From Trachelipus rathkii (taxonomy: Eukaryota > Arthropoda > Malacostraca > Isopoda > Trachelipodidae): a stretch of 38,195 nt of DNA. The stretch is from assembly GCA_015478945.1 (NCBI GenBank), contig JABUQX010021118.1:1-38195 (forward strand), written 5' to 3'. How positions within the stretch are numbered: the stretch's first letter is position 1; the number at the start of each line of letters is the position of its first letter. The position numbers and the translations under genes were made by a program. The notes under the pieces are model-generated. The model worked only from the letters and a program-made list of their open reading frames with translations. It searched no databases and was not told where the DNA came from. Shown piece by piece: positions 10,750-20,254 of the stretch.

Positions 10750-11175
10750 AAGAAGATGTATAAAGTCGAGCTTCAAACCAAAGGTCCGCTCTCTATCCAA
10801 TATTTCAGGATTTGGGGTCCGGAGACCCCCATCCTTTGGGGTGTCGTAGGCTATTTAACCCATATATGATGTAAGTACCTTATATGAAGGGTATATACTT
10901 GAGTTTGTCAGTCTTTCTAATCTCACTTGTATAAGGTTTGGGGTCCTGGGTGACCCCCCTTTAGGCAGGGTACGGCTTATTTAATCGACATCCCACTCTC
11001 GATGTGAGTACCTCTATAATGATGGGTATATACCGAGCTTCATCGTTCTACTGTCTATGATTTCAGGTTTGGGGTCCCGGAGACCCCCCCCCCCATTGGG
11101 TGATTCACTTACAATTTAGAGCACCGGTTTCAGCAAATGACTACCATTATATCGAGACCAGGTCTCCAACTTTTT
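10750..11175 (+). repeat. Satellite patch 1, unit about 125-130 bp, with hairpin core
   Basis: Three tandem units carry a GGGGTCC-type palindrome starting at 10814, 10940 and 11071: GGGGTCCGGAGACCCC, then GGGGTCCTGGGTGACCCC, then GGGGTCCCGGAGACCCC. Shared flanks include ATGATGTAAGTACCT or GATGTGAGTACCT, GGGTATATAC, GAGCTTC and TATTTCAGG. The GC-rich core can fold as a short hairpin in otherwise AT-rich DNA. Eleven Cs at 11084-11094 extend the last copy. The same family reappears at 15200-15600. Confidence 0.85.
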
Positions 11176-11234
11176 TGCATCGTCGTACCCCTAAGCGAAA
11201 ATAAATTCTAGCAGTTGTAAGCCACCTATAGGCT

Positions 11235-11324
11235 TGTAATATATTGATATATATATATGTATAATAATATATATATATATATTATATATATATATATATA
11301 TAAGATACTACTATATATATATTA

Positions 11325-11363
<39 letters not shown>

Positions 11364-11448
11364 AATATATATAATTATATTAGTACTATATATATATACA
11401 ATTAACCCTTGGAAGATATGTCTTTTTTAACATATATATTAATATATA

Positions 11449-11508
<60 letters not shown>

Positions 11509-11575
11509 AATATATATATATATAATATAGTAAAATATATATATATAACATATATAATAATATATATACTATACT

Positions 11576-11622
<47 letters not shown>

Positions 11623-11625
11623 GGT
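11235..11625. repeat. (TA)n microsatellite block
   Basis: Long TA tracts interrupted by a short unique stretch (11395-11435). They give spurious Tyr-Ile frames on the minus strand. Confidence 0.95.
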
Positions 11626-11703
11626 AGTTAGTAGTATAGTCATAAGAGTAATGTGTGTAGAGAAAGAAAGCATATAGATAGGAAGGTAAAAAGAAATTAA
11701 CAC

Positions 11704-11795
11704 TGCCTCTCCAGGATTTGAACCCCGCCATGGTTTGCGACTAGACGACAATATACCCGGCTGCGTTACGACTGAGCTATCCTCCCAAGCCAAAA
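11704..11795 (-). repeat. tRNA-like SINE head, left arm outer copy
   Basis: Read on the minus strand it has an A-box-like TAGCTCAGTCGTAACGC (RC of about 11763-11779) and a B-box-like GGTTCAAATCC (RC of 11714-11724), the spacing expected of a tRNA-type RNA polymerase III promoter. The acceptor stem does not pair well, so it is a tRNA-derived repeat and not a functional tRNA gene. Confidence 0.75.
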
Positions 11796-11964
11796 AAACT
11801 TGGATTCAAGAACAGTTATAAAGCACAACCGAGCTCCCTTCAAGGCGACATCACCAGGTGTCCCGCCTGTCCTATTCCTCGTTCTTATATTGTAGATGTT
11901 AATATTGCATAATAATCGCAATTAATATAACGATGTTAAAGAAAGAACAAATAATAGGTATATA

Positions 11965-12031
11965 AAGAATTAACTGCCTTCTCAGGAATTGAACCACCGC
12001 CATGTTGCGACTGAGGACAATATACCCGGTG
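11965..12031 (-). repeat. tRNA-like SINE head, left arm inner copy, truncated at the fold-back junction
   Basis: The B-box-like part is present (RC of 11985-11995, GGTTCAATTCC), together with the central CACCGGGTATATTGTCC. The A-box half is missing because the orientation switches at about 12031. Confidence 0.75.
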
Positions 12032-12063
12032 CTTTATTACTGTTCTTGAATCCAAGTTTTTTT

Positions 12064-12150
12064 TTGGCTTGGAGGATAGCTCTGTCGTAACGCACCGGGT
12101 ATATTGTCCTCAGTCGCACATGGCGGTGGTTTCAATCCTGGAGAAGGCAG
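12064..12150 (+). repeat. tRNA-like SINE head, right arm first copy
   Basis: A-box-like TAGCTCTGTCG (12077-12087) and B-box-like GGTTTCAATCC (12128-12138, one extra T). It is preceded by TTGAATCCAAG and a T-run, and lies 266 bp before the next copy. Confidence 0.75.
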
Positions 12151-12329
12151 TTAATTCCTTTACCCTCCTATTATATGTTCTTTCTTAACATCTTTAAAAT
12201 TGCGATTATTATGCAATATTTAACATCTACCAATATAAGAACGAGGGATAGGACAGGCTGACACCTGGTGATGTCGCCTTGAAGGGAGCTCGGCTTGCTT
12301 TAATATGACTGTTCTTGAATCCAAGTTTT

Positions 12330-12415
12330 TTTGGCTTGGAGATAGCTCAGTCGTAACGCACCGGGTATATTGTCCTCAGTCGCAACATGGCGGTGGTTCA
12401 ATCCTGGAGAAGGTA
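12330..12415 (+). repeat. tRNA-like SINE head, right arm second copy
   Basis: A-box-like TAGCTCAGTCG (12343-12353) and B-box-like GGTTCAATCC (12395-12404). This is the best preserved promoter-like pair of the four. It runs into a tail that ends in the next (TA)n tract. Confidence 0.75.
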
Positions 12416-12497
12416 GTAATTCTTTACCCTTCCTATTATATCTTCTTTCTTTAACATCTTATATAATTGCGAATTATTATGCCAAGCAACTAAACAT

Positions 12498-12776
12498 CCT
12501 ATATATATATATATAATATTATATATAAATATATATATATATATATATAGATATAAATATATTATATATATATATAGTATATATATATAATATATATATA
12601 TATATAATATATACTATATTATTATATATATATCAGTACTATATAATATAATATATATATATATTTATAGTATTATATATATAGTATATATTATATATAT
12701 AATATATATTCTATATATATATATATATATAATAACTATATATATATATTATATATAGTATATATATATATATAAA
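12498..12776. repeat. (TA)n microsatellite block
   Basis: Imperfect TA repeats with TAA and TAGTA interruptions. They separate the fold-back element from the Tc1-like element. Confidence 0.95.
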
Positions 12777-12865
12777 CTCGCGGACAATTTTAATGCATCA
12801 CCCGTAAAAATATAGATGTAAACTCTTTCATTTTTTGGAAATGTAGAGTCTACGGTTTGTTTTAT

Positions 12866-12912
12866 TTGGTTCATACCTAACTTGGGAGTGTATACCGTAT
12901 GTAACTACACCG
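12866..12912 (+). repeat. Left terminal inverted repeat of the Tc1-like element
   Basis: GTTCATACCTAACT, then GAGTGTATACCGTATG and TAACTACAC. It is the reverse complement of words in 14335-14406 and would be the transposase binding end. Confidence 0.8.
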
Positions 12913-13058
12913 TGTAATGGAACAAGAATATAATAAACGACACCAAAAAAATAACGAAATCCCGAAAGTACGTTCTTAGAGAACAAGATGCAAGACACCA
13001 ACGAACTAACGAAACCAAACCCTATGCTGTAAGTCGTAGCCTGACAAAGACTGTCAAA

Positions 13059-14253
13059 ATGGAAAGACATCGTCAGAGAAAAAGGAATGTTGAACGTACC
13101 AAAGGAGTTATCACACTGTCGGAAGCAGCCATTCTCAAAGACAGGTGGCCTCGGCCCCAACTCGGGGTAAAACCAATCGAACGGTTCAGTCGAAATCCTT
13201 GTTCGGTTTAGGGAAAACTGGCAGCACAACCGGTCGAGACGACATGTCGCAGGGGTCGCCCGAGGCGGCGTCCGAGAGAGATGAAAGATTCCTCCGTCTT
13301 CTGGCAGTGCTTCGTGATCGCTTCCAAACAAGCCGTACAGTACAGACATCAGGATCCCGTGAGCGGTAGACATGTGCCCGATGTTCCGAGAGTAAAAGCG
13401 AACAGCTCGAGAAGACGACAGAATAGGAACCGGGTGGAGAGTACAGTATTACCACTAGAGGTACCGTGTCCCAGTGCGCCCTCCCACTGATCGGGAGGAG
13501 GTAGGCAGGTCGGTTCGCGTGAGATGTGTCGACACTTCGTTTTCACAAGCGTCATGCAGAATGGAACACCTCCACAGATGAGTCGGAGTTCACACTACAA
13601 TGGACCATATGACATCGGGAAATTTGGAGGACCGTGCAGGTGAGCACATTTTCTGCTTGCAATATCCCCCAGGGATTCCTTTTGGAGGTGACTCCGCTGT
13701 GATGGTGTGGGTTCAGGCATATTGTTTGGGTGCTCGCACGGCATTGCGTATCGTGAGCAGAGGAACGCTAACGGCTGGAAAGGTATGCGGAAGACATCTT
13801 TACAAGAGTATATAGTGCCTTTCGCGTCCTTCATTGGCGTCCCATTTTTGGTTACTCGCATGACAACGCCCCACCAGCACACTGGGCACAAGGGTTGTCG
13901 GGCAAATGGTACCCTACAAGAGGTAAGGAGGATCAAATACCCCTGTCATTGTCTGCGAGGAAGCCCGGACATGGATCTCATTGAACATGTTTGGGATTTG
14001 TTGGTAGGTGTGTTCGAGCCCTGAACACGTGCGATATAGTGCGGTGATATGACTGGGGCGTCGCTACAAGCTCAGGGAGCTTGCAAACGGCTTCTTGACA
14101 ACATCCTGCAGCGCAGCGGGTCACCACTCCCAACGATGCATTTGCATCAATGCCCGAGGAATTCGCTTGGAGGAAGTTGGGGAAGGGACAGAGGGGTACA
14201 ACACCATTTATTTAGCACCTTTATTGGCGCATTTCAACATTGTTAATTTATAG
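13059..14253 (+). pseudogene. Tc1-like transposase pseudogene
   Basis: This encodes the cut-and-paste transposase of the element. The ATG at 13059 is a plausible start and a TAG at 14251 a plausible end. Blocks in order: an N-terminal helix-turn-helix remnant (RTVQS then KTGSTTGR, 13180-13235); a second helix-turn-helix (RFLRLLAVLRDRFQTSRTVQ, about 13288-13345); first catalytic Asp in TDESEFTLQWT (Asp codon 13577-13579); GGDSAVMVW (about 13685-13711); FIGVPFLVT; second catalytic Asp in HDNAPPAH (Asp codon 13862-13864, in a different frame from the residues before it); third acidic residue in SPDMDLIEHVWDLL (Glu codon 13983-13985); and a tail with LRELANG and GIRLEEVGEGT. All three acidic residues survive, but several frame changes and in-frame stops make it inactive as sequenced. 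The 181-codon minus-strand frame at 12828-13373 is an antisense shadow. Confidence 0.95.
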
Positions 14254-14334
14254 AATATTGTTTGTTGATTATGGTAAAATTCATCAGATCCCTGATTTTT
14301 TTAGTTTCTTATATTAATCCATTTAATTCCCTAC

Positions 14335-14406
14335 ACACTGCCGTTACATACGGTTTATACATTTATATAACACTCGTGGCAACAACTCCAGAGTTAGGTA
14401 TGAACA
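14335..14406 (+). repeat. Right terminal inverted repeat of the Tc1-like element
   Basis: GTTACATACGG, ACACTC and AGTTAGGTATGAAC mirror the left end. An extra ~25 bp separates the inner and outer words compared with the left end. Confidence 0.78.
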
Positions 14407-14435
14407 CAGCATACATACCCAAACGTCCTAGTGTC

Positions 14436-15199
14436 AGCCACCATACAGACTGCTTTCACAGAAGCTCATCAATGCAGAATGAATACTTACTTTAGCAATT
14501 CAGATTAATTGGCGTATCTGTTAATAGGTGCAAGGTCGTATACACGCACATCCGATCTTCAGCATCAGAATGTGTATCGCCTAACATCGGGATAGTTAGA
14601 TATAGTCTGCTTATGCATAGATACGATATGCATCTGGCGCGGCATCGGTTCGCCTTCGATCGACGTTATGGTTAGATATCTATGTCGGGATCAGCTCGAC
14701 CCTGCGCCTTTATACTGCTGAGTGTCTCTCGTTAATCGCTTACCACTCGCTAATTTGTTCTGCTCGGCTTTAATCGCCCGCTTAGAAATCAACGCTAACT
14801 AGTATATCATGGGGTTTAATAATGACTATCTAGTTTAGATTACTCTTTGTTATAGTATAACTATTAATATATATAACTATATATATATATATACTATAAT
14901 ATATACAGTATATTATATTATATGGGTCATATCTTATAGCAGTAGTTATCTATTTAGCCTTCTAGTGATAACTTACAGCTCACTGGGTAGGTAATATTAT
15001 AATTGTGATTACTTCGAGAGTACACTTTCCACATTGGCGCGGTGAACTACAGAGATCATAACAGACGTATGTGATAAGTGAGGCTAACTGCATCTTCTGC
15101 GTGATTGATGTTAGTAACCGGTCCGTCGAAGTATCACTACTGCGTAACCTGCCCCGGGTACGCGTAACCCCCACTTTGGCAGACGCACTGCTGTATTAT
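14436..15199. other. Anonymous, mixed-composition DNA with a short (TA)n tract
   Basis: 14520-14800 is noticeably richer in CG dinucleotides than its surroundings, and a (TA)n tract lies at about 14865-14930. I recognise no gene, repeat or RNA. The small frames at 14980-15301 are chance frames. Confidence 0.5.
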
Positions 15200-15930
15200 A
15201 TAGGTGTATTGAGACCAGGAGTTTCAGCCTTCTCCACAGGCCGTCCAAAATACTCAGTGTTTTTGGCGGGGCCCAGCATCCCCCTGGGGTGTTCACCATA
15301 ATTTAACACTGGTTTCAGTAACTGATGACCTTATAGTGCAATGAAGGGTGTATTCCGAGTTTCAGGCTTCTACGGTCAATATCAACATGTTATTTTCGAA
15401 GTGGGGCCCAGTGCATGATCCCCTCTGGGGTGGCTCCGACGCATATAAATTTCAACACGCGGCCAACGAGTAATGATCACTTATATGATAGATTGTATAC
15501 CGAGGTTCAGCTTTCTACTGGTCGAATAGTGTAATCGTGGGGTGGGAATCGCCCTCTGTGGGATATCCTAGACACCACTATAATCTGGTGAGCCTCTATA
15601 GCGACCGATCCAATATTTCGAGACTCTACGAATCCTGCGAGTAACTATATAAAGACAACACCAATAGTTGATTTGTTATCACAGCGCTTGTTATCGCAGT
15701 CCGCGCGAATGTTTATTAGGACTAAGACTTTGTGCCCGTCACGCGAGGCTTCCAGCAGCGCGGTTGACCAGGAACGCCACAAGCTCTGCAGAACCACATA
15801 CTAACTCTGCTCATATAGAAGAATTCAACTCACTTGAATTCCTCTCAACGCTAAATTTCAGCGCTATTACGAACACTTCGATATTTTAAATGGGGGTGGG
15901 GACCCCCCCTTCGGGGGACCCAGGAGGGAC
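15200..15930 (+). repeat. Satellite patch 2, same family as 10750-11175
   Basis: Two clear units and one weak unit have GC-rich cores starting about 15266, 15400 and 15537 (GCGGGGCCC, GTGGGGCCC, GTGGGGTGG). Shared words are GAGTTTCAGGCTTCTAC or GAGGTTCAGCTTTCTACTG, GGTTTCAGTAACTGATGACC (compare GGTTTCAGCAAATGACTACC at 11126) and GGGTGTATTCCGAG (compare GGGTATATACCGAG at 11026). The unit is about 135 bp. An isolated hairpin core of the same style (GGGGACCCCCCCTTCGGGGG) lies at about 15898. Confidence 0.75.
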
Positions 15931-17100
15931 GTAACCTCGTATACAACAAATGGATATGTCACCTGATCTACAAGAACGCACCGTCTCGGATAATTTTTAA
16001 CCATCGATTTGTGAGTACAGTAACTCTAACAAGCCATGTAAATGATAGTATTGGAGCCAATAGGCATGAGCCGGAGCAGGAAGCCCTAAAAAATCAATAT
16101 ATCCAATAATTGGATTGAGAATTGGAATTGAAAATGCTTTATTCAGAAGATTACAAATATACATTATTTTTAAGTTAACATTATTAACAATATTTAGTTG
16201 TAGTAAAATACAAAACTTAATGGTATATCTAGCCAATTTCGGAAGTGGGGCATAACTAATATGCAAACGACAATGCTGTGTCCGCTACTGTTGCGGGCAA
16301 ATAACTATAAATTTGATTTACTATTCTACTAAAATTTTTAAGTTACTGATTTTAATATTGATGCGAAGTAGGAGTAAGAAAACTATAGGTTGCATAAAAG
16401 ATGAAAGATTTTAAAAATAAAATATAATAATTCTATTCCCATTTTACAAAGATAATTGTTCATTTATCTAAGACCAATATTGATTGCAAATAATAATTAT
16501 GAAACGTAGCAGTTATGAATAAACTATTAAATAAACTTAAAATCAATTTATTTTTAACTTAATAACTTTAAAATTGTTACTCAATTTGAAAAAAAAGGAG
16601 AAATTTAAATATTTTTCTTATTTGTTCTTTTGTTCTTTGAGAACTTAAAAATCTAGCTATAAAATTAACTATTTTATATATTTAAATAAATGCATTAGCT
16701 CTCCTTCCCAGCTGAATTTTGAATAATGAGGCCAGCCTCGCATTTTCTCTTCTTATATAATTGATATATCATACGATTCTACTCAGAAGAGAAACGAATA
16801 TTCCAATAACAGGATAAAAAAAAGAGACTCTTCCAGAATGCCTCAGGCGATGCTCAAGTCTCAAAAGGAAAAAAGAAACTGGAAAAAAATACATAAATAT
16901 ATTTTTACATAAAATATATGGAAAGATAAAAGTAATAAAAAAAATGAAAATAACAATAAAAACAAAAATGAAACCTATTTCGTTGAATTCTTATATGCAA
17001 ATATCTTTTCCGAGTTCACTCATTTATGAATAAGAAGAAAAAGCTATTTTTTTCCTTTATATTTTTTATAAGATATAAAATCCAGGTTCTTCTGTCTTTT
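15931..17100. other. Anonymous AT-rich DNA
   Basis: No gene is recognised. A minus-strand frame of 89 codons (15997-16266) ends PIIGYIDFLGLPAPAHAYWL and onward, less simple than its neighbours, but I cannot assign it. The rest is AT-rich with A-runs (16880-16980). Confidence 0.45.
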
Positions 17101-17104
17101 TAAT

Positions 17105-17190
17105 GGATATATATACTATAATAATATATAATATATTATATATTATTAGTTATAATATATAGTTATATATACTATATATATATATACATG
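17105..17190. repeat. (TA)n microsatellite
   Basis: Imperfect TA tract with TAA and TAG interruptions. Confidence 0.93.
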
Positions 17191-17928
17191 ACTGTATTCA
17201 TGTATAAAACAGCGCTTCAAATATGTATGTAGGATTGCATTTAGTTTTTTATTGATTTTTAATCTAATTTTCAAATTCAGTTCAACTCATTTGCTTACAG
17301 CATTAGAGTTGAAAAAAGTGGAATAGTTGGTGAAATCGATAATAGTTCCCTAAAATAGGAAAATCAGAGTAATAGTTTTAATAGTTTTTAAGTTGAGCAG
17401 CATTGAGGGTCATATTCCCGCCAGTCGTACAACAGTAAGCCCGGAGAAGCATGTTGGCTCAGGCTGAGGACAATTTCGGAGTCCCACCTGACGGTTAGAC
17501 ATAAGAGACGGATCCCCCCACATAATGCCCTTTTTTCTCCATATATATAGAATATATATGGGCCTGTATGAAAGCATAATCCTTATCAAACCATAAAGAG
17601 GGGGAAGTGAGCCTCAGGTTTGAATGAAGGAGAGAATGCTAATGTTATTTTGTCGTTTACTACTTATTCTGTCTTCCATTTTAGAGTAAAAGAACTGAAG
17701 TTTGATCCTCTTCACCGAGCTGATTGAGATGCCGGATCTGGACAGTCAGTCAGTATCAAAGAAAGAGAAAGAGAGAGAGAGATAGGAAGAGCCACTTAAA
17801 CTCAGGGAGGATAGCAAGGAGATGTATCAAGTTTGTTGTATAATAACGTTTATTTCCATTTTGTTTTGTTTACATTTTAACGTTATTTTTACATGTAATA
17901 ATGCCATTTATGCATATAAAAATCAAAC

Positions 17929-17929
<1 letters not shown>
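17191..17929. other. Anonymous DNA with a short (GA)n tract
   Basis: 17405-17520 is of higher GC content with no identifiable origin. 17756-17790 is a purine GA/GAAA microsatellite. No gene is seen. Confidence 0.5.
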
Positions 17930-17963
<34 letters not shown>

Positions 17964-18212
17964 TATATATATATATAATATATATAATATTATATATATA
18001 TATTATTATAATATATTATATATAGTATTATATAATAATATATATTCATTAGTATATATAATATATATATATAGTATATATTATGAGTAGTGGAAGGTGT
18101 GCATGTGTGTATTACTAGTCATGCGTTGGTTATTTTTCGTTTTCCGTATGGGCGTTTACCGTTCGTTATATAATATATTATATATATAGTAAATATATAT
18201 ATATATATATCA
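17930..18212. repeat. (TA)n microsatellite blocks
   Basis: Two TA tracts (17930-18085 and 18165-18212) separated by an 80-bp GT-richer spacer. Confidence 0.93.
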
Positions 18213-19022
18213 TTTTTACGTAAAATGATATTTATTTCTTTGTTTGTTATTTAAAAATTAGTCGGACGGTATATCTTTTTTAATTTATGATGAGTAGCGG
18301 ACGAAAATCCTAGTATTCAGCAGCATTAGTTCTCTATTTTGTTTTAAGATCGAACCAATTTATCTTCTTCCATTCCACGTTAGAGTCTAAAATAATCCAT
18401 TAATTAAGTAAAGAGACCCAAAATCTTTGTCAGGAACTTGTAATCTTAGATAGGTTTAGACAGGAGAATAGACCGTTAGGATTTTGTGTTTTGAGAGATT
18501 GCTTTGGAAATTTCCACAAGTTTAGAAAAGGAATCTACCAAAGTAGTTCTTCTTATTTTGCTTTGAATTTTGGATCTAAAAAAGACATCAGTGTCAATCA
18601 TCGTTTCAGTATGGAGAAGAGAGGAAAGTTGAAGTACCCCTCCAAAACGCCGATCTTGCAGAGCAAGGGGTAAACAATATTTGGAAGATCAGGGAAAGAA
18701 GAAGACAAATTTTCTGTTATAAGCTGCATACTAGTTTGAATCATATTAATACCTCGTTAAAAAATCGAAGGGTAAAACACAGATTCAGGTTGAAAAAGAA
18801 GCCGCCTTTTCAGTAAGTCTTTGAAAGAGTTTTTAGATTGGAAAGGGAAAGGAAGAGAATTGTCCTATCAAGAGGACCCTTATAGAAGCATAATTAGAAT
18901 CTGATGGACACCCTAGAGAGGTATAATGAAGAGAAGAAATCGACTGACCGATTCACTCTTTAATCCATTGTCTTACGGAGAAAGATTGTGAATTCGGAGA
19001 GAGTCTGAAAGGTGGAAAACTA
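18213..19022. other. Anonymous purine-rich DNA
   Basis: 18420-19010 is purine-rich on the plus strand (many GAAGA/AGAGA words). The frame at 18491-18673 (60 codons, Lys/Ser-rich) has no domain. It could be an unrecognised non-coding part of a retroelement. Confidence 0.4.
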
Positions 19023-19030
19023 GATAGATA

Positions 19031-19065
<35 letters not shown>

Positions 19066-19145
19066 ATATATATCATAATATATTATATGATATATATTAT
19101 ATATATATATATATATTTAAAATATATATATAAGATAAAAAGTAA

Positions 19146-19188
<43 letters not shown>

Positions 19189-19226
19189 TAATATATATAT
19201 TATATATTATATATATATATATATGT
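19023..19226. repeat. (TA)n microsatellite block
   Basis: TA tract of about 200 bp with a short AAATATATATATAAGATAAAAAG-like interruption near 19120-19145. Confidence 0.95.
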
Positions 19227-19392
19227 ATACGAGGTCACATAAAGATTCTCCATGAGAAATTTCTTTTTGTGATGTTTATCGGCATATATTTTTTGTGTAA
19301 ATATCGCAAATTTTAGCATGGATTAAGAGTAACTTGATAATCCTTTAAGTTTTGGTTCTATTCTATGTTGCTGTATTATTACTTATTGACTT

Positions 19393-19788
19393 ATGTTTGC
19401 AATGTATCTAACCCCACCGAAAGTTTCTTCCTTGATCTATGTAATATTACCAAATAGCTTAAGCTTATGCTTCTTTAGTTCTTGTTGGGAAATGGCCAAG
19501 ATACTCGCAACTTGTGTTGGTAAGGGGCATATCCAACACATAAAAGCCGAGAAAAGACATCTAAAATCACACTTGGATCATCCAAGAAATTTTATTAAAA
19601 ACAAGAGCTGTACAGAGTTACGAAGCGGTAACTCCCACCTCGGTAGTTGGATCTTGGTGATGGCCGAGAAGGAAGGTAGAGTCTTGAGATCCCGCTTGAA
19701 GTTCTACAATAGGATTGAAAGAGCAGGCACTGGGATATCTCAAGAAAGTGTTTCAGACCCCCCGAGGGTCATTAAACTTAAGTCGTAG
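19393..19788 (+). other. Orphan 131-codon open frame
   Basis: This is the longest open frame in the window that is neither a microsatellite translation nor an overlap with a recognised transposon. Residues 1-32 are hydrophobic and Ser/Leu-rich. Residues 33-131 (from MAKILATCVGKGHI) are basic and hydrophilic, with LRSGNSHLGSWILVMAEKEG and a C-terminal DPPRVIKLKS. The composition from the internal ATG at about 19491 is more protein-like than neighbouring frames. I recognise no family and see no splice sites or promoter that would confirm it. It could be an exon fragment, a decayed retroelement piece or chance. Confidence 0.25.
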
Positions 19789-20254
19789 TTTGGATTAGCA
19801 ATCAACTGCACATATAGCTAGTAAATGATTGATTTCTATGAATTTTGTGAACGTTTTTCTCTAGCGTATACATGTTATTGGTTTTTGTTAAACCTTTGCT
19901 CTATTGCATGACAAATTGAACCCTCAAACGTAGGTAGAGGAAAAGCTGTTAACGAAGAGGTTCTATGAGCCTTGCATACACTGTGCTATTCGGGATCCCT
20001 GGAAGTTGGACTGAATTCCTGAGGCAGAACAGTGAGAGCATTCATATAGCAAAAGGCCAAGGTGAGATGCAACGTGAGAGAGAGCGGACAACAGTGTCCT
20101 GTTAAGTTAGAATCATTTAGTGGATTAAGAAAACATTTTTTTTTGCAATATTTTAGATATTACGTTTCTATTTTGCATGTTTCTTTAGTTGGATTAATGT
20201 TTTTTTCCCTACAAATATAGTCTATAAATTGACTGATTTTTATATAGTTACGAG

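Larger units (their letters stand above)
11640..12480. mobile_element. Fold-back element: inverted pair of tandem tRNA-like (SINE-like) units
   Basis: About 11704-12031 is the reverse complement of about 12090-12440, leaving a loop of about 60 nt. Each arm holds one tRNA-like unit and most of a second, head to tail, with a period of about 266-271 bp. The linker between tRNA-like heads is shared: a TTCTTTCTTTAACATC-type motif, GCGATTATTATGCAATAT, ATAAGAACGAGG, ACACCTGGTGATGTCGCC, TTGAAGGGAGCTCGG and TGTTCTTGAATCCAAG followed by a T-run. (TA)n tracts lie on both outer sides. The element could be a genuine inverted SINE array, which would form a very long RNA hairpin if transcribed, or a palindrome artefact of a long-read assembly. 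Confidence 0.85.
12848..14435 (+). mobile_element. Degenerate Tc1-like DNA transposon with terminal inverted repeats
   Basis: A transposase pseudogene of the Tc1/mariner superfamily lies between imperfect terminal inverted repeats. Left, GTTCATACCTAACT (12869-12882) and ATACCGTATGTAAC (12892-12905) are mirrored on the right by GTTACATACGG (14343-14353) and AGTTAGGTATGAAC (14392-14405). The total of about 1.5-1.6 kb is the usual Tc1 length. Exact outer ends and the TA target duplication are not resolved. The right repeat appears to carry about 25 extra bases between its two matching words. Confidence 0.88.

Noticed and set aside
11402..11793. Minus-strand frames of 109 and 74 codons rich in Tyr and Ile
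   Set aside because: They are translations of (TA)n microsatellites joined to the tRNA-like repeat. The same applies to frames at 3751-3972, 17822-18025, 24372-24567, 26070-26252 and 33573-33866.
11704..11795. A functional tRNA gene
   Set aside because: A- and B-box-like motifs are present, but the acceptor ends do not pair and the same sequence recurs in repeats, so it is a tRNA-derived repeat.
12828..13373. Longest open frame in the window, 181 codons on the minus strand
   Set aside because: It runs antisense across the Tc1-like left end and the 5' half of the transposase. The plus strand carries the recognisable helix-turn-helix residues, and the minus product has no domain.
13595..13936. 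113-codon minus-strand frame
   Set aside because: It is antisense to the Tc1 catalytic region with TDES, GGDSAVMVW and SPDMDLIEHVWD on the plus strand.
18420..19010. Retroelement coding region in the purine-rich stretch
   Set aside because: I could not find any reverse transcriptase, integrase, protease or zinc-knuckle motif in any frame.
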